A stretch of 34,109 nt of DNA, from assembly GCA_024641085.1 (NCBI GenBank), contig JAHEDT010000034.1, forward strand, positions 1-34,109, given 5' to 3'. Position 1 is the stretch's first letter. Every line of letters begins with the position of its first letter. This DNA is from Geobacteraceae bacterium (lineage in GTDB: Bacteria > Desulfobacterota > Desulfuromonadia > Desulfuromonadales > BM103). The notes under the pieces were generated by a model. The model was not told the origin of the DNA. It saw only the letters and a list, made by a program, of their open reading frames with translations, and ran no database searches. Below are positions 17,758 through 27,993 of the stretch, one piece after another. The position numbers were made by a program, and so were the translations under genes.

Positions 17758-17931
17758 ATGGAATTCTTTTTCATCTGGGCGATATTTGGCTTCGCCGCAG
17801 CTTCTTTTGCCAAGGGTAAAAACCGCAACGTGTGGTTTTGGGCTGCCATCGGGCTGCTGATCGGCCCCTTTGCGGTTCTGCTTATCCTCTTCATGAAGCC
17901 GGGGCCCGGACAATCCCAGGGGTATGACTGA
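17758..17931 (+). CDS. Small membrane protein, 57 residues
   Basis: Two hydrophobic segments (about 2-18 and 25-46) separated by a basic turn (KGKNRNVW), then a short polar tail. AAGGGA is placed seven bases before the ATG. I recognise no named family; the layout of a WFWAAIGLLIGPFA segment after a basic turn is seen in many small uncharacterised bacterial membrane proteins. The good ribosome-binding site and intact frame make it a credible gene despite its size. Confidence 0.65.
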   Translation: MEFFFIWAIFGFAAASFAKGKNRNVWFWAAIGLLIGPFAVLLILFMKPGPGQSQGYD

Positions 17932-17956
17932 GAGCCCCAAAGACATCTTTATCACT

Positions 17957-17985
17957 GGGGTCAGGTCTACACATTTCACAAAAAA
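17957..17985 (-). repeat. Dispersed repeat family 1, copy E
   Basis: Reverse-strand copy, identical over 29 bp to copy A. It ends four bases before the ATG of the small lipoprotein gene. Confidence 0.9.
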
Positions 17986-17988
17986 TGC

Positions 17989-18162
17989 ATGAACGCTGCA
18001 GGGATGGTTGCTGCTATGCACAGGCTGCTGATAGTCCTCGCGATCTGCCTGCTCATGATCGGCTGTACGGTCAAGCCGCGCGTCTCGGGAGCCTATCATG
18101 GTACATCGACCTCCTCCGGCGGGGAGGGGGCCGGCAGCCTGATCTTCTCGCAGCCTTTCTGA
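17989..18162 (+). CDS. Small putative lipoprotein
   Basis: 57 residues in the longest form. The hydrophobic stretch HRLLIVLAICLLMIGC ends in a lipobox-like MIGC (Cys26), followed by a short Gly/Ser-rich mature part ending SLIFSQPF. Starting at the internal ATG at 18016 would give a more typical 17-residue signal sequence (Cys at 17). The ribosome-binding site is weak for either. No family recognised. Repeat copy E lies directly upstream. Confidence 0.5.
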   Translation: MNAAGMVAAMHRLLIVLAICLLMIGCTVKPRVSGAYHGTSTSSGGEGAGSLIFSQPF

Positions 18163-18212
18163 GCCCGAAACGCTTCCCAATGTGTCACGGCAGGATCGCC
18201 GGACATGCCAAG

Positions 18213-20612
<2,400 letters not shown>

Positions 20613-20661
20613 AATCGTCCTCCCATCGATACGCAGAAGAATGAGAAATCCTTCATGTCTA

Positions 20662-20689
20662 GTTTTATCAGCCGGCAGGAGGAAGTCAA
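20662..20689 (-). promoter_or_regulatory. Possible ppsA promoter
   Basis: On the minus strand, TTGACT (20684-20689), 16-bp spacer, TAAAAC (20662-20667), about 50 bases before the ppsA ATG. The match is moderate. Confidence 0.4.
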
Positions 20690-20778
20690 TTGGCGCCGGA
20701 GCCGAGCATAAGGACGATTTGACAAGGGGACACGGCGGCACGGCAGACGGGCTGGCGATTGCCAGGCGACAGGCGGAT

Positions 20779-21063
20779 TCAGGGTAAATCTTTGGCGGTA
20801 AAGCTGGTCAACGCCCAGCGCTGGGTCGCTGTCCCATGACGCAGGATGTAGCAGTTGCCGGCGGCGTCTGCAACCTTGAAATACCTATGATCCGGTGCCA
20901 GCCAGCGATCGACGACGGAGGCCACTTCGATGAGACGCGACCCCAGATAGAAGCGACGCGGCGTTTCCTCGCCGCGATAACCGGCATAGCACTCGACCTT
21001 CAAGTTGGCGGTCCCGGAGTGGTCTTGCCCGAGCCTTCCGTCATCTGTACCAAGTGCAGTCAT
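20779..21063 (-). CDS. Small conserved protein of unknown function
   Basis: 94 residues. From about residue 20 it reads like a compact beta-rich domain: NLKVECYAGYRGEETPRRF, then a segment with VVDRWLAPDHRYFKV and CYILRH. Short proteins with this pattern are common in Deltaproteobacteria, but I know no function. The first 19 residues are less ordered and the true start could be a non-ATG codon further in. It begins 21 bases after the hrpB stop, so it is co-transcribed with hrpB. GAGGG precedes the ATG. Confidence 0.65.
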   Translation of the reverse strand: MTALGTDDGRLGQDHSGTANLKVECYAGYRGEETPRRFYLGSRLIEVASVVDRWLAPDHRYFKVADAAGNCYILRHGTATQRWALTSFTAKDLP

Positions 21064-21084
21064 GCCCTCGCCATTCCGATCATT

Positions 21085-23574
21085 CTATCCGCCATGTTTG
21101 GTTTTTCTGGTCGCCTGGGCCTGCCACGGGTCGTCCGGCCAGGGGTGTTTGGGGTAGCGACCCTTCATCTCCCTGCGGACCTCCGGGTACACCGTGTCCC
21201 AGAAACTCCGCAGGTCACGGGTGACGGCCAGCGGCCGGCCGGCCGGGGAAAGCAGGTGGAGTAGCACCGGGATTCGACCGCCGGCCAGGCATGGGGTGAC
21301 GGCGAGACCGAACATCTCCTGCAGCTTAACGGCCAGGACCGGACAATCGGCGGCGCTGTAGTCAAGCTTGAGCTGCGAACCGCTCGGCACGGTGATTTTC
21401 TCCGGTGCCAGGCGTTCGAGTTCCCTGAGTTTCTGCCCGCCGAGTTGGGCCCTGAGAGCCGCCGCCAGGTTGATGTGCTTGAGGTCATCACGGCTCCTGA
21501 CCGTTGTCAGCACGGCAGGGAGCCAACCCTCCAGGTCAGCTTGGAGGGCTGCCTCCGACCAGTCCGGCCAGCCCGGTCCCACCCGATGCCTGTGCAGGAG
21601 GGCCACCCTGGCTTGGAGTTGTTTGCTTTCACTGCTCCAAGGGAGGATGCCGAGCCCTTCACGGCGAACCAGATCGAGCAGGGCAGGGACGGTCTCTGCT
21701 ATCGTTACCGCTGTCGGGCGCTCCTGCAGGACCAGGGCCCCCAGACGGCGCACCTGGCGGGCCGTCACCCGATCGTTTTGGTCATCCCAGCCGGCCTCGT
21801 TCTGCCATGCCAGATCGCTGCCGAACAACTCTTCGACCGTCGATCGTTGGAGCGCGCTGGCCAGGCGGACCTGGCTTTCGTCGCCGGGCTGTCCAACGGT
21901 TTCCACCGCGACCAGCCACTCAGCATCGCGGACCACCGAACTGGCCGCGAGGACCGCACCCTGACCGTTGCGCAGCAGGTAGCGCTGGCTGCCGGGCTGG
22001 CGCCGGAGGGCGATGCGGTCGGGGAAGGCGCAAGCCAGCAGGCGGCCGACGCTGTCCGCGTCGGGGACGGGTTCCTGTCTGGCCCGGGTCAGCTTGCGCC
22101 AGTATCTGGCGGCACGGCGCACCGCCGCGGTGGCGGGCGACCGGTCGTGCCGCAGGATCTCGAGCCGCTCGAGCAGGTCGCTCGGCCCGGAGGTGCGACT
22201 GGCATGCTGCGGCCCGGCCAGAAAGTCACGTTCGTCAAGCAGGGCCGCCAGGTCGCTGCCGAGCCCGGGGCAGCCGGCCTCGTGTGCTGCAACCAGCAGG
22301 CGGGCCAGTCGCGGGTGGGTCGGGTACCGGGACAGCTCGTGACCGAGTTGGGTCGGCACGCCGCTGAGATCAAGTGCGCCGAGCAGGGTCAACAGGTGCC
22401 GGGCGGCTGCAAGGTGACCCTCCGGCGGCACGTCCAGCCAGTTTAACCTGGCCACGTCCTGGATCCCCCACATGGCTAGCTCGAAGGCCAGCGGCGCCAG
22501 GTCGGCCTGGCGAATCTCGGCGGGCGCGCTGGGGAGCATGCTCCCCTGGGTCCCTTCGGTCCAGAGCCGATAGCAGCAACCCGGACCGAGGCGTCCGGCG
22601 CGCCCGGCACGCTGTTCGGCGCTGGCCAGCGAGATCCGCAGCGTCTGCAGGCGGGTCATGCCGCGGGCAGCGTCAAAACGGGGCCTGCGTTCCCAGCCGC
22701 TGTCCACCACGGTGCCGATTCCTTCAATGGTCAGGCTGGTCTCGGCGACGTTGGTGGCGAGCACCACCCGGCGATGCCTGCCGGGGAGGAGGGCGGCCTC
22801 CTGGGCGGCAAAAGGCAGCCCGCCGTACAACGGACACAGGGCGATCTGCGGGGCTAGATCAGCGAGCAGATCACGACAGCGATGGATGTCACGGGTTCCG
22901 GGCAGAAAGGTGAGAATGTCCCCGCTGGTTTCCAAAAGGGCCCGGCGAACCGCCTGGGCCGTCGCTTCGGCGATCCTGGGCGGTTCGCTGTCGGCCAGGT
23001 GAATGAACGAAACCGGGTACGAGCGTCCGCTCGCGGTGACCACCGGACAGTCGTCGAGCAAGCCCGCCAGGGACCCGGCATCGAGGGTCGCCGACATGAC
23101 GAGGATGCGCAGATCATGGCGCAGACCCTGTTGAATATCGCGGCAGAGGGCCAGAGCGAGGTCGGCCTGCAGGCTGCGTTCATGGAATTCATCAAAGATC
23201 ACCAGACCGACACCGGTGAGCTCAGGGTCGTTCTGCATGCGGCGGGTCAGCAACCCTTCGGTGACGACTTCCAGGCGCGTCGCCGGCCCGCTCCGGCGTT
23301 CATAGCGGATCGCGTAACCGATCGTCTCACCCACCGCTTCACGGCGCAGGGACGCCATGTAGCGTGCGGCATTGGTTGCGGCCAGGCGACGCGGTTCGAG
23401 CATCACGATGCGGTGCCCCGCCAGCCAGGGCGCGTCGAGCAGGGCCAGAGGAACCCGGGTGGTCTTGCCGGAGCCGGGCGGGGCCTGCAGCACCACGGCG
23501 TTCGAGGTCGCAAGGGCCTGCTCCAATTCAGGCAGGATCGAGGTAATGGGCAATGGCTCAGGAACAGGTGGCAT
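21085..23574 (-). CDS. hrpB: ATP-dependent helicase HrpB
   Basis: 829 residues, the full family length. Walker A PPGSGKTT at 32-39, DEFH box at 128-131 (motif II of DEAH-like helicases), SATLD (motif III), later TNVAETSLTI and the QRAGRAGR motif VI, followed by the HrpB-specific C-terminal domain near 720-829. It is a DExH RNA helicase; in most bacteria its role is undefined. There is no Shine-Dalgarno sequence before the ATG. A divergent 188-bp gap separates it from the zinc-ribbon gene upstream on the same strand. Confidence 0.95.
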   Translation of the reverse strand: MPPVPEPLPITSILPELEQALATSNAVVLQAPPGSGKTTRVPLALLDAPWLAGHRIVMLEPRRLAATNAARYMASLRREAVGETIGYAIRYERRSGPATRLEVVTEGLLTRRMQNDPELTGVGLVIFDEFHERSLQADLALALCRDIQQGLRHDLRILVMSATLDAGSLAGLLDDCPVVTASGRSYPVSFIHLADSEPPRIAEATAQAVRRALLETSGDILTFLPGTRDIHRCRDLLADLAPQIALCPLYGGLPFAAQEAALLPGRHRRVVLATNVAETSLTIEGIGTVVDSGWERRPRFDAARGMTRLQTLRISLASAEQRAGRAGRLGPGCCYRLWTEGTQGSMLPSAPAEIRQADLAPLAFELAMWGIQDVARLNWLDVPPEGHLAAARHLLTLLGALDLSGVPTQLGHELSRYPTHPRLARLLVAAHEAGCPGLGSDLAALLDERDFLAGPQHASRTSGPSDLLERLEILRHDRSPATAAVRRAARYWRKLTRARQEPVPDADSVGRLLACAFPDRIALRRQPGSQRYLLRNGQGAVLAASSVVRDAEWLVAVETVGQPGDESQVRLASALQRSTVEELFGSDLAWQNEAGWDDQNDRVTARQVRRLGALVLQERPTAVTIAETVPALLDLVRREGLGILPWSSESKQLQARVALLHRHRVGPGWPDWSEAALQADLEGWLPAVLTTVRSRDDLKHINLAAALRAQLGGQKLRELERLAPEKITVPSGSQLKLDYSAADCPVLAVKLQEMFGLAVTPCLAGGRIPVLLHLLSPAGRPLAVTRDLRSFWDTVYPEVRREMKGRYPKHPWPDDPWQAQATRKTKHGG

Positions 23575-23762
23575 GACGGCTATTCTGCCACATTCGGTGG
23601 GAAAAGTCTGGCCCCTCTGGCAGGGTCAGAGATGATACATAGTGTCTGACGACCGGGTTGCCGGTTGCCAGCGAACCTGCCATGTCCAACGACATCCCAC
23701 CAATAGTCTTGACAGGTATCAATCCTCTGGTTGCAGAATTCAGGAATGGTGTTGGACTGCGT

Positions 23763-23927
23763 TCAGCTCTTTTTGCTGGTCTTGGCGTAGAAGGTTGAGA
23801 ATTGCTGGGTCACCTTGCTACTGCGGCATTGCGGGCACTTGACTTGACCCTGGTCATGTTGGTTCATCGTGAGTACAACCGTGAAGTTGTCCCGGCATTT
23901 CTGACACTGATACTCGTAAGTCGGCAT
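23763..23927 (-). CDS. FmdB-type zinc ribbon protein
   Basis: 54 residues. It begins MPTYEYQCQKC, the unmistakable opening of FmdB/CxxC_CxxC_SSSS regulatory-protein-like zinc ribbons, with Cys8/Cys11 and Cys31/Cys34 (CPQC) forming a zinc knuckle pair, then a Ser/Lys-rich tail. A perfect AAGGAGG lies just upstream. The family is often called a putative regulator of formamidase expression, but most members have no tested function. The gene is small and easily missed. Confidence 0.9.
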   Translation of the reverse strand: MPTYEYQCQKCRDNFTVVLTMNQHDQGQVKCPQCRSSKVTQQFSTFYAKTSKKS

Positions 23928-23991
23928 AGCATCCTCCTTCTGACAAAGCCCGTTAATCAGATAATGAATGATCTGCAGAAAACTCCGGGTT

Positions 23992-24165
23992 ATCCAGAAT
24001 TCAGTATCCAGTATACAGAAAAATCAGCGACTTCTCCTGGTTACCTGACTTATTCCGCGTGCTGGATACTTGATTCTGGTTACTGGATTTTCTCTATAAA
24101 TCGCAAACCAACAGTAATCTACGCATGGTGCAGAAAGCTGCTGAGAATGAATCATCTCTCGATGA
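23992..24165. repeat. Dispersed repeat family 2, copy 1
   Basis: Starts ATCCAGAATTCAGTATCCAG, which matches the start of copy 2 (31716) at 19 of 20 bases. The ends also match: CTGGATT, then a CGCATGGTGCAG versus GCATAGCGCAG block, and GAGAATGAATCATCTC versus GAGGATGAACCCTCTC. Within the element CTGGATACTTGATTCTGG pairs imperfectly with the start, forming an inverted repeat. Confidence 0.65.
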
Positions 24166-24230
24166 CCATGATTTTTTTGCTTGGCAAGATGTGAAGAGGT
24201 GGTCCGTGGCGTTTACTTTCAACAAGAAAA

Positions 24231-24253
24231 TTTTTCATGAGGGTAGACCTGAC
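24231..24253 (+). repeat. Decayed copy of dispersed repeat family 1
   Basis: T tract, then GTAGACCTGAC (11 bases identical to the family-1 core), with the GTGAAAT part and the final CCCC changed. Confidence 0.5.
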
Positions 24254-24273
24254 TGAATTAGTCAGCTTATAAT
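24244..24273 (+). promoter_or_regulatory. Sigma-70 promoter of the VUT transporter with palindrome between boxes
   Basis: TAGACC, 18-bp spacer, perfect TATAAT (24268-24273). The inverted repeat CTGACT/AGTCAG (24249-24265) fills the spacer, a position where a bound repressor would block transcription. The -35 box lies inside the decayed family-1 repeat. Confidence 0.55.
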
Positions 24274-24285
24274 GCATTGTTCTTC

Positions 24286-24391
24286 GGGCGGCCTGTCATA
24301 GGCTGCCCGACTTTTGTCGGGCAGACAGCCCTAAACTACGGAAAACAGGACGCGGCAGGCGATAGATAAATCTGCATGCGGAGCACGTCCT
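24286..24391 (+). other. Structured 5' leader of the VUT transporter gene
   Basis: First hairpin: CTGCCCGAC (24303-24311), TTTT loop, GTCGGGCAG (24316-24324), extended by GGGC...TGT with ACAGCCC outside. Second hairpin: AGGACG (24347-24352) with CGTCCT (24386-24391), ending six bases before the GAGG ribosome-binding site. VUT/YhhQ genes are often controlled by preQ1 riboswitches, but I cannot match this leader to a known preQ1 class. Confidence 0.4.
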
Positions 24392-24408
24392 ATACACGAG
24401 GTCATAGA

Positions 24409-24903
24409 ATGAGTGCAGTTTTTTATCTGAGTTCCATCATCCTGGCCAATATCCTTGTCCATACCCTTGGGATTGTCACGGTCTTCGGGCTGACTTTTCC
24501 AGCCGGTGCGATTGCCATTGGCTTAACCTTTTCGACCCGTGATTTGGTCCAGGAAAGGTACGGCAAGTACGGCTGCTGGGCCTGGATGCTGGTCGCGGTG
24601 ATCATTACCTTCGCCTTCAACCAGCAACTGGCTATTGCCTCGGTGTGCGCCTTTGTGGTCGCGGAATTCAGCGACTGGGCGATTTACACTTACAGCGGCG
24701 GCAACATCGAAAAACGGCTCATCCTGAGCAACCTGGTGTCGACACCGATCGACTCGCTGGTCTTCGTGCTGATGGCCTTCGGACCTGTCTGGCCGGCGAT
24801 CTGGGGACAGACAATCGTAAAGATGATCAGCAGCATGCTGATTCTGCCTCTGTTCAAAAACGGCAGAATCCGCACACTGCGTCTCGGGCTGCAGCGTGGC
24901 TAG
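24409..24903 (+). CDS. VUT family (YhhQ-like) transporter, queuosine-precursor type
   Basis: 164 residues with about five membrane segments. VUT family features: FPAGAIAIGLTFSTRDLVQERYG (the charged TRDLVQE loop), FVVAEFSDWAIYT, and NLVSTPIDSLVFV. The characterised YhhQ imports queuosine precursors (preQ0/preQ1); this shorter form is placed in the same family, so the substrate is likely but not certain. The start at 24409 has GAGGT upstream; an in-frame ATG at 24376 lies inside the leader hairpin. No queuosine synthesis gene is in the window. Confidence 0.8.
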   Translation: MSAVFYLSSIILANILVHTLGIVTVFGLTFPAGAIAIGLTFSTRDLVQERYGKYGCWAWMLVAVIITFAFNQQLAIASVCAFVVAEFSDWAIYTYSGGNIEKRLILSNLVSTPIDSLVFVLMAFGPVWPAIWGQTIVKMISSMLILPLFKNGRIRTLRLGLQRG

Positions 24904-25188
24904 ACGGGGAGTCGGCAGGTCACGAAAGCAGCCTGCCGCCCGACCAAGGGGCGAGGCATGATCGTTTAACCTTTAGTGGCCTTACCTGAAAACATGGAAT
25001 ATACTTTAAATATTGATCGCAAGCTGTTGTTTTGATGGTTATTGTCAATTGTATTTGACGATGAAGAGCATGGCCGCTGCGGCTGACGAGGATTCCGCAC
25101 CGTGGCAAGCCAAGATATTTTTCGCTGGGTTGGTGCCAGTCGCCATGATTGTTTTGCGCTTGGTGCCGTTATTCGTTAGAATTGCACC
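24904..25188. other. 285-bp intergenic region
   Basis: No gene recognised. A CGGCAGG/CCTGCCG hairpin (24913-24938) lies just after the VUT stop but has no T tract, so it is a weak terminator candidate. The middle is AT-rich. A promoter occupies 25154-25182. Confidence 0.45.
25154..25182 (+). promoter_or_regulatory. Sigma-70 promoter predicted to give a leaderless mRNA
   Basis: TTGCGC, 17-bp spacer, TAGAAT. The -10 ends six bases before the ATG at 25189, so the predicted transcript start falls on the A of the start codon. There is no ribosome-binding site, and an in-frame TAG at 25177 excludes an upstream start. Confidence 0.6.
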
Positions 25189-25644
25189 ATGTGCCCGAAG
25201 AATACAGAAGAACGCAATCCTGCCGAATTCAGCTCACTGGTCAGCGACGTGATCGATGCCATTGAAAGCGGCGAAGTCGATTCTGCATTTGACAACGTCG
25301 CCCTGACCGTCGGCAACTTTACCCGCACCAAGAACACCAAGAATTTCACCAAAAATTATCTCATGGCCTGCATCAGTGCGGGGACCCAGGGTGTTTCCGA
25401 GGTGGAAGACGCTACGGCACTCAGTCTGGTCAATGCCTTCCGACGCATGAATTCCGAAGCGCCCTTGGATCAGCTGCCGGAAAATTACAAGGTTTTCGCA
25501 GTCAAGCTGCCGCAGGTCGATGGCAAGCCCGTCGTCGAGATCTACATCAAGGACGGGAACAGGGTCCTCTATGGAGAAAGGATCCTCCCTCGAGGCGTTC
25601 TTACCGAGAATTTTTTGAGCGTGTTGGGCGCCACTTCTTTGTGA
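25189..25644 (+). CDS. Uncharacterised 151-residue protein, probably from a leaderless mRNA
   Basis: No family recognised. The N-terminal half is helical (EFSSLVSDVIDAIESGEVDSA), the middle has a KNTKNFTKNYLM segment, and the C-terminal part looks like two beta-hairpins (KVFAVKLPQVDG, KPVVEIYIKDGNRVLYGE). No signal peptide or membrane segment, so it is cytoplasmic. The frame is fixed by an upstream stop, and codon use matches the neighbours. The DEDDh exonuclease gene follows after 46 bases, probably on the same transcript, which hints at a nucleic-acid-related role but does not show it. Confidence 0.7.
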   Translation: MCPKNTEERNPAEFSSLVSDVIDAIESGEVDSAFDNVALTVGNFTRTKNTKNFTKNYLMACISAGTQGVSEVEDATALSLVNAFRRMNSEAPLDQLPENYKVFAVKLPQVDGKPVVEIYIKDGNRVLYGERILPRGVLTENFLSVLGATSL

Positions 25645-25690
25645 TGCCCCCACAGCAGAATAGCAACACAATCCCAGGATAGCTGAGATT

Positions 25691-26365
25691 ATGCAGACAA
25701 CTGAGCAGAAATTGCTGTTTATCGATGTTGAGACGACCGGCGTCAACCCGGAACGCAACGGTTTGACTCAGGTTTCCGGCTGCGTGCAGATCGGTGACGA
25801 GGTCAGGGAATCCTTCGATTATTTCGTGCGCCCTTTTCCGCAAGACGAGGTCGAGATGACGGCCCTGGAAGTGACCGGCCTCAATCGCCGGCAGTTCCTG
25901 CTCCCCGACCACCCCGACTTTCTTGCCGTGCCGGGGCAGCACTTTGAATCGCCGAAGGACATCTACGTACGCCTGGCTGAGATGCTCGGCCGCTATGTAG
26001 ATCAGTACAAAAAGAACGACAAGTTCCAGTTTATCGGCTATAACGCCCACAGCTTCGACATGCCTTTCATGCGCCGCTTCTGGGAGAAGAACGGTGACCG
26101 TTACTTCGGCAGCTGGTTCTGGTACCCATGTCTCGATGTCATGCTGGTGTGGGCGCAAATCCTCCAGCCGGTCCGGGGCGAACTGTCCAATTTCAAGCTG
26201 GCGACAGTCGCTAAACACTGCGGTATTAACGTCGATGACAGCCGCCTGCACGATTCCCAGTACGATATCGAACTGACCAGGCAGCTCTGGCTCTCGGCAC
26301 GCAAAATTATTGACCATAGCAGCCGGCAGGAACCCGTCTGGACCCAGGGAGAGCTCTTCGGTTAA
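25691..26365 (+). CDS. DEDDh-type 3'-5' exonuclease domain protein
   Basis: 224 residues. The four acidic ligands and catalytic His of the DnaQ-like superfamily are visible: Asp12 and Glu14 (FIDVETTG), Asp123 in YNAHSFD, His187 and Asp192 in HDSQYD. It should remove nucleotides from DNA or RNA 3' ends with two metal ions. It is a stand-alone domain, not fused to a polymerase. It shows only the superfamily motifs in common with the second exonuclease at 28762. The start has AGGATA upstream; it probably shares the leaderless transcript of the gene before. Confidence 0.88.
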   Translation: MQTTEQKLLFIDVETTGVNPERNGLTQVSGCVQIGDEVRESFDYFVRPFPQDEVEMTALEVTGLNRRQFLLPDHPDFLAVPGQHFESPKDIYVRLAEMLGRYVDQYKKNDKFQFIGYNAHSFDMPFMRRFWEKNGDRYFGSWFWYPCLDVMLVWAQILQPVRGELSNFKLATVAKHCGINVDDSRLHDSQYDIELTRQLWLSARKIIDHSSRQEPVWTQGELFG

Positions 26366-26529
26366 AGCCGGAGCAACAATCTGCCCACCAAGAGATCGCC
26401 TGACAGCCTGTTGCCACGTAGATTATAAAAATTAAGTAAAAGGTCGTACGAACCAGAGGCAAAGATGGCTTAAGTCCCCTGGTTACGATTTTTCTCACCT
26501 TCATCACACACTTCGCGCTTCCTGGTACT

Positions 26530-26558
26530 GTTTTTGTGAAATGTGTAGACCTGACCCC
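26530..26558 (+). repeat. Dispersed repeat family 1, copy F
   Basis: Identical over 29 bp to copies C and D. It lies in the space between convergent genes, seven bases from the stop codon of the minus-strand envelope gene. A CACACTTCGCG stretch just upstream (26510-26520 region) recurs near 34062. Confidence 0.9.
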
Positions 26559-26564
26559 TAAAAC

Positions 26565-27257
26565 TCACTGCACGCTGTAGTTTCTTGCCTCGAGGCAGGC
26601 CATGGAAGCGCGGTTGTAATCGGCGCGCCGTGCTGCATTCTGGTTTTCCGGGACGTTACCGCCTGGCTGGGTCGGGTCGAAACCCGACTGATCGACGGCC
26701 CAGCGATGGCATTCGTAGCGGTCGGCAGCCTGGCGATCGGAACTCTGGCCAAGTTTTGGGTAGATGAATAACTGCTCGGGGATCTCCGGCTCCGCATAGG
26801 GCCGGACATCCTCTGGTGGTACAGTCACCTGGTAACCCTGCTGCTGCGGATACCAGGCGTAGTAAATGCCCCCGGCATAATAATAGGGTGAGGGCCCATA
26901 CCAGACCGTGGTGTAGTAAGGCGGCAGGGTTGGAATGACCGCACCGTAGGGCGGGATCACGACCGAGAAGTAGACCCCTGACGGTCGGTACCAGACGCCG
27001 CCGCTGTAATAGTATTTGGTGCGATGATGCACGACGGTGCGATAGCCGCGCGGCATGCTCTTGGTGACATGGCCGGGGCGTGGGTAATAGTGGTTGTTCT
27101 GGTATCGGGCCCCTTTGTAATAGCCGCTTCTGCCCTGATTCTGGTTCGACCTGCTATAGCCGGGGTCCCGTCCGCGATCGGCCCAGGCGGAGCCGCCGGC
27201 ACAGGCCAGCAAACAGACCACGATCAATCCGGTGATTTTCATTCTCTGCATGTTCAT
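26565..27257 (-). CDS. Exported Tyr/Pro-rich protein (DUF6515-like) with two-cysteine C-terminal module
   Basis: 230 residues. Signal peptide 1-26 (cleavage after AWA). Residues 60-148 are rich in Tyr, Pro and Gly (YYYSGGVWYRP, PPYYTTVWYGP), the pattern of DUF6515. Residues 164-195 and 214-230 form a module shared with the next gene upstream: YP..GQS....Q..D..EC..WA..Q..FDP and R.A..ACLE.R.YSV, with Cys183 and Cys221 conserved. It is probably a periplasmic or outer-membrane protein of unknown role. The start at 27257 has AGGA upstream; an ATG at 27290 is less likely. Confidence 0.75.
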   Translation of the reverse strand: MNMQRMKITGLIVVCLLACAGGSAWADRGRDPGYSRSNQNQGRSGYYKGARYQNNHYYPRPGHVTKSMPRGYRTVVHHRTKYYYSGGVWYRPSGVYFSVVIPPYGAVIPTLPPYYTTVWYGPSPYYYAGGIYYAWYPQQQGYQVTVPPEDVRPYAEPEIPEQLFIYPKLGQSSDRQAADRYECHRWAVDQSGFDPTQPGGNVPENQNAARRADYNRASMACLEARNYSVQ

Positions 27258-27299
27258 AATCGATCCTGTCGTGTTCGTGGTGATTGGCATTGTTTTGTC

Positions 27300-27860
27300 T
27301 CAGCGCACTGAGTAGCCGCGCCCTTCGAGGCAGGCGCCCATGGCCCGGCGATAACGGCGCGACTGCCTGTCCAGCTCCGCGTATTGCCTCATGGACTGCT
27401 GGTCGTACTGACCCTGGAGTTGGTCGGCTCGCTGCTGGCGGGCGGCATCCGAGACCGCACCCAGAGTCGCCCCGGCCATCGCGCCGATAATCGCACCTTC
27501 ACCAGTGTTGTGCGGCGACCCGATCGCGGCGCCGACCGCTGCACCGGTCAAGGCTCCGACCACCGTATCCTGGCCTGTCGGCGGCTGTGGCACGACACGC
27601 AGCCGCTGGTGGGGGGCCAACTGCGGGGCGCTCGGGTCAAAATTTGTCTGCTGTTTGGCCCAGAGATAGCATTCGAAGTGATCCCGATCCTGTTGCTTCG
27701 GCGACTGCCCGCGGTTCGGGTAGAAGTAGACTTCGGACGAGATCTCAGGTGGCGGCGATTCGGCCTGGGCCAGGACCTGTTGGTGCTGCCCCGCCGGCGC
27801 ACAGGCCGCCAAAAAGAACAATGTCAGTACGGACAGAAGCCTGTTGGACGTAATGTGCAT
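27300..27860 (-). CDS. Lipoprotein with glycine-zipper segment and two-cysteine module
   Basis: 186 residues. Lipobox LAAC (Cys20). Residues 45-76 match the C-terminal module of the neighbouring gene (15 of 32 identical by eye), and the last 17 residues match it again (11 of 17). Between them lies a glycine-zipper (GALTGAAVGAAIG and GAIIGAMAGATLGAV, about 102-135) that could insert into or span a membrane. The conserved cysteines are Cys64 and Cys177. Likely an outer-membrane lipoprotein. It is transcribed before the Tyr/Pro-rich gene with a 42-base gap. Confidence 0.78.
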   Translation of the reverse strand: MHITSNRLLSVLTLFFLAACAPAGQHQQVLAQAESPPPEISSEVYFYPNRGQSPKQQDRDHFECYLWAKQQTNFDPSAPQLAPHQRLRVVPQPPTGQDTVVGALTGAAVGAAIGSPHNTGEGAIIGAMAGATLGAVSDAARQQRADQLQGQYDQQSMRQYAELDRQSRRYRRAMGACLEGRGYSVR

Positions 27861-27993
27861 GGTCGCCTCGCTCTCAAGTTTGCCGTTGAGGGTTTTATTA
27901 CTAAGACGCTTGAACGAGGGGTTGGTTTACAGCACATGGATTAAATATTTAAGTGAGGAAGGATTTATTTATGGAGACCGTAAGCAAAGCATT

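Larger units (their letters stand above)
23928..24408. other. 480-bp intergenic region with repeat element, promoter and structured leader
   Basis: No protein gene seen. From left to right it holds a family-2 repeat element (23992-24165), a decayed family-1 repeat (24231-24253), a sigma-70 promoter (24244-24273) and a leader with two stable hairpins (24286-24391) before the VUT transporter gene. Confidence 0.6.

Noticed and set aside
24286-24391. preQ1 riboswitch before the VUT gene
   Set aside because: I could not fit the conserved preQ1-I or preQ1-II core; kept only as an unassigned structured leader.
24913-24938. Terminator after the VUT gene
   Set aside because: Good GC hairpin but no following T tract on either strand.
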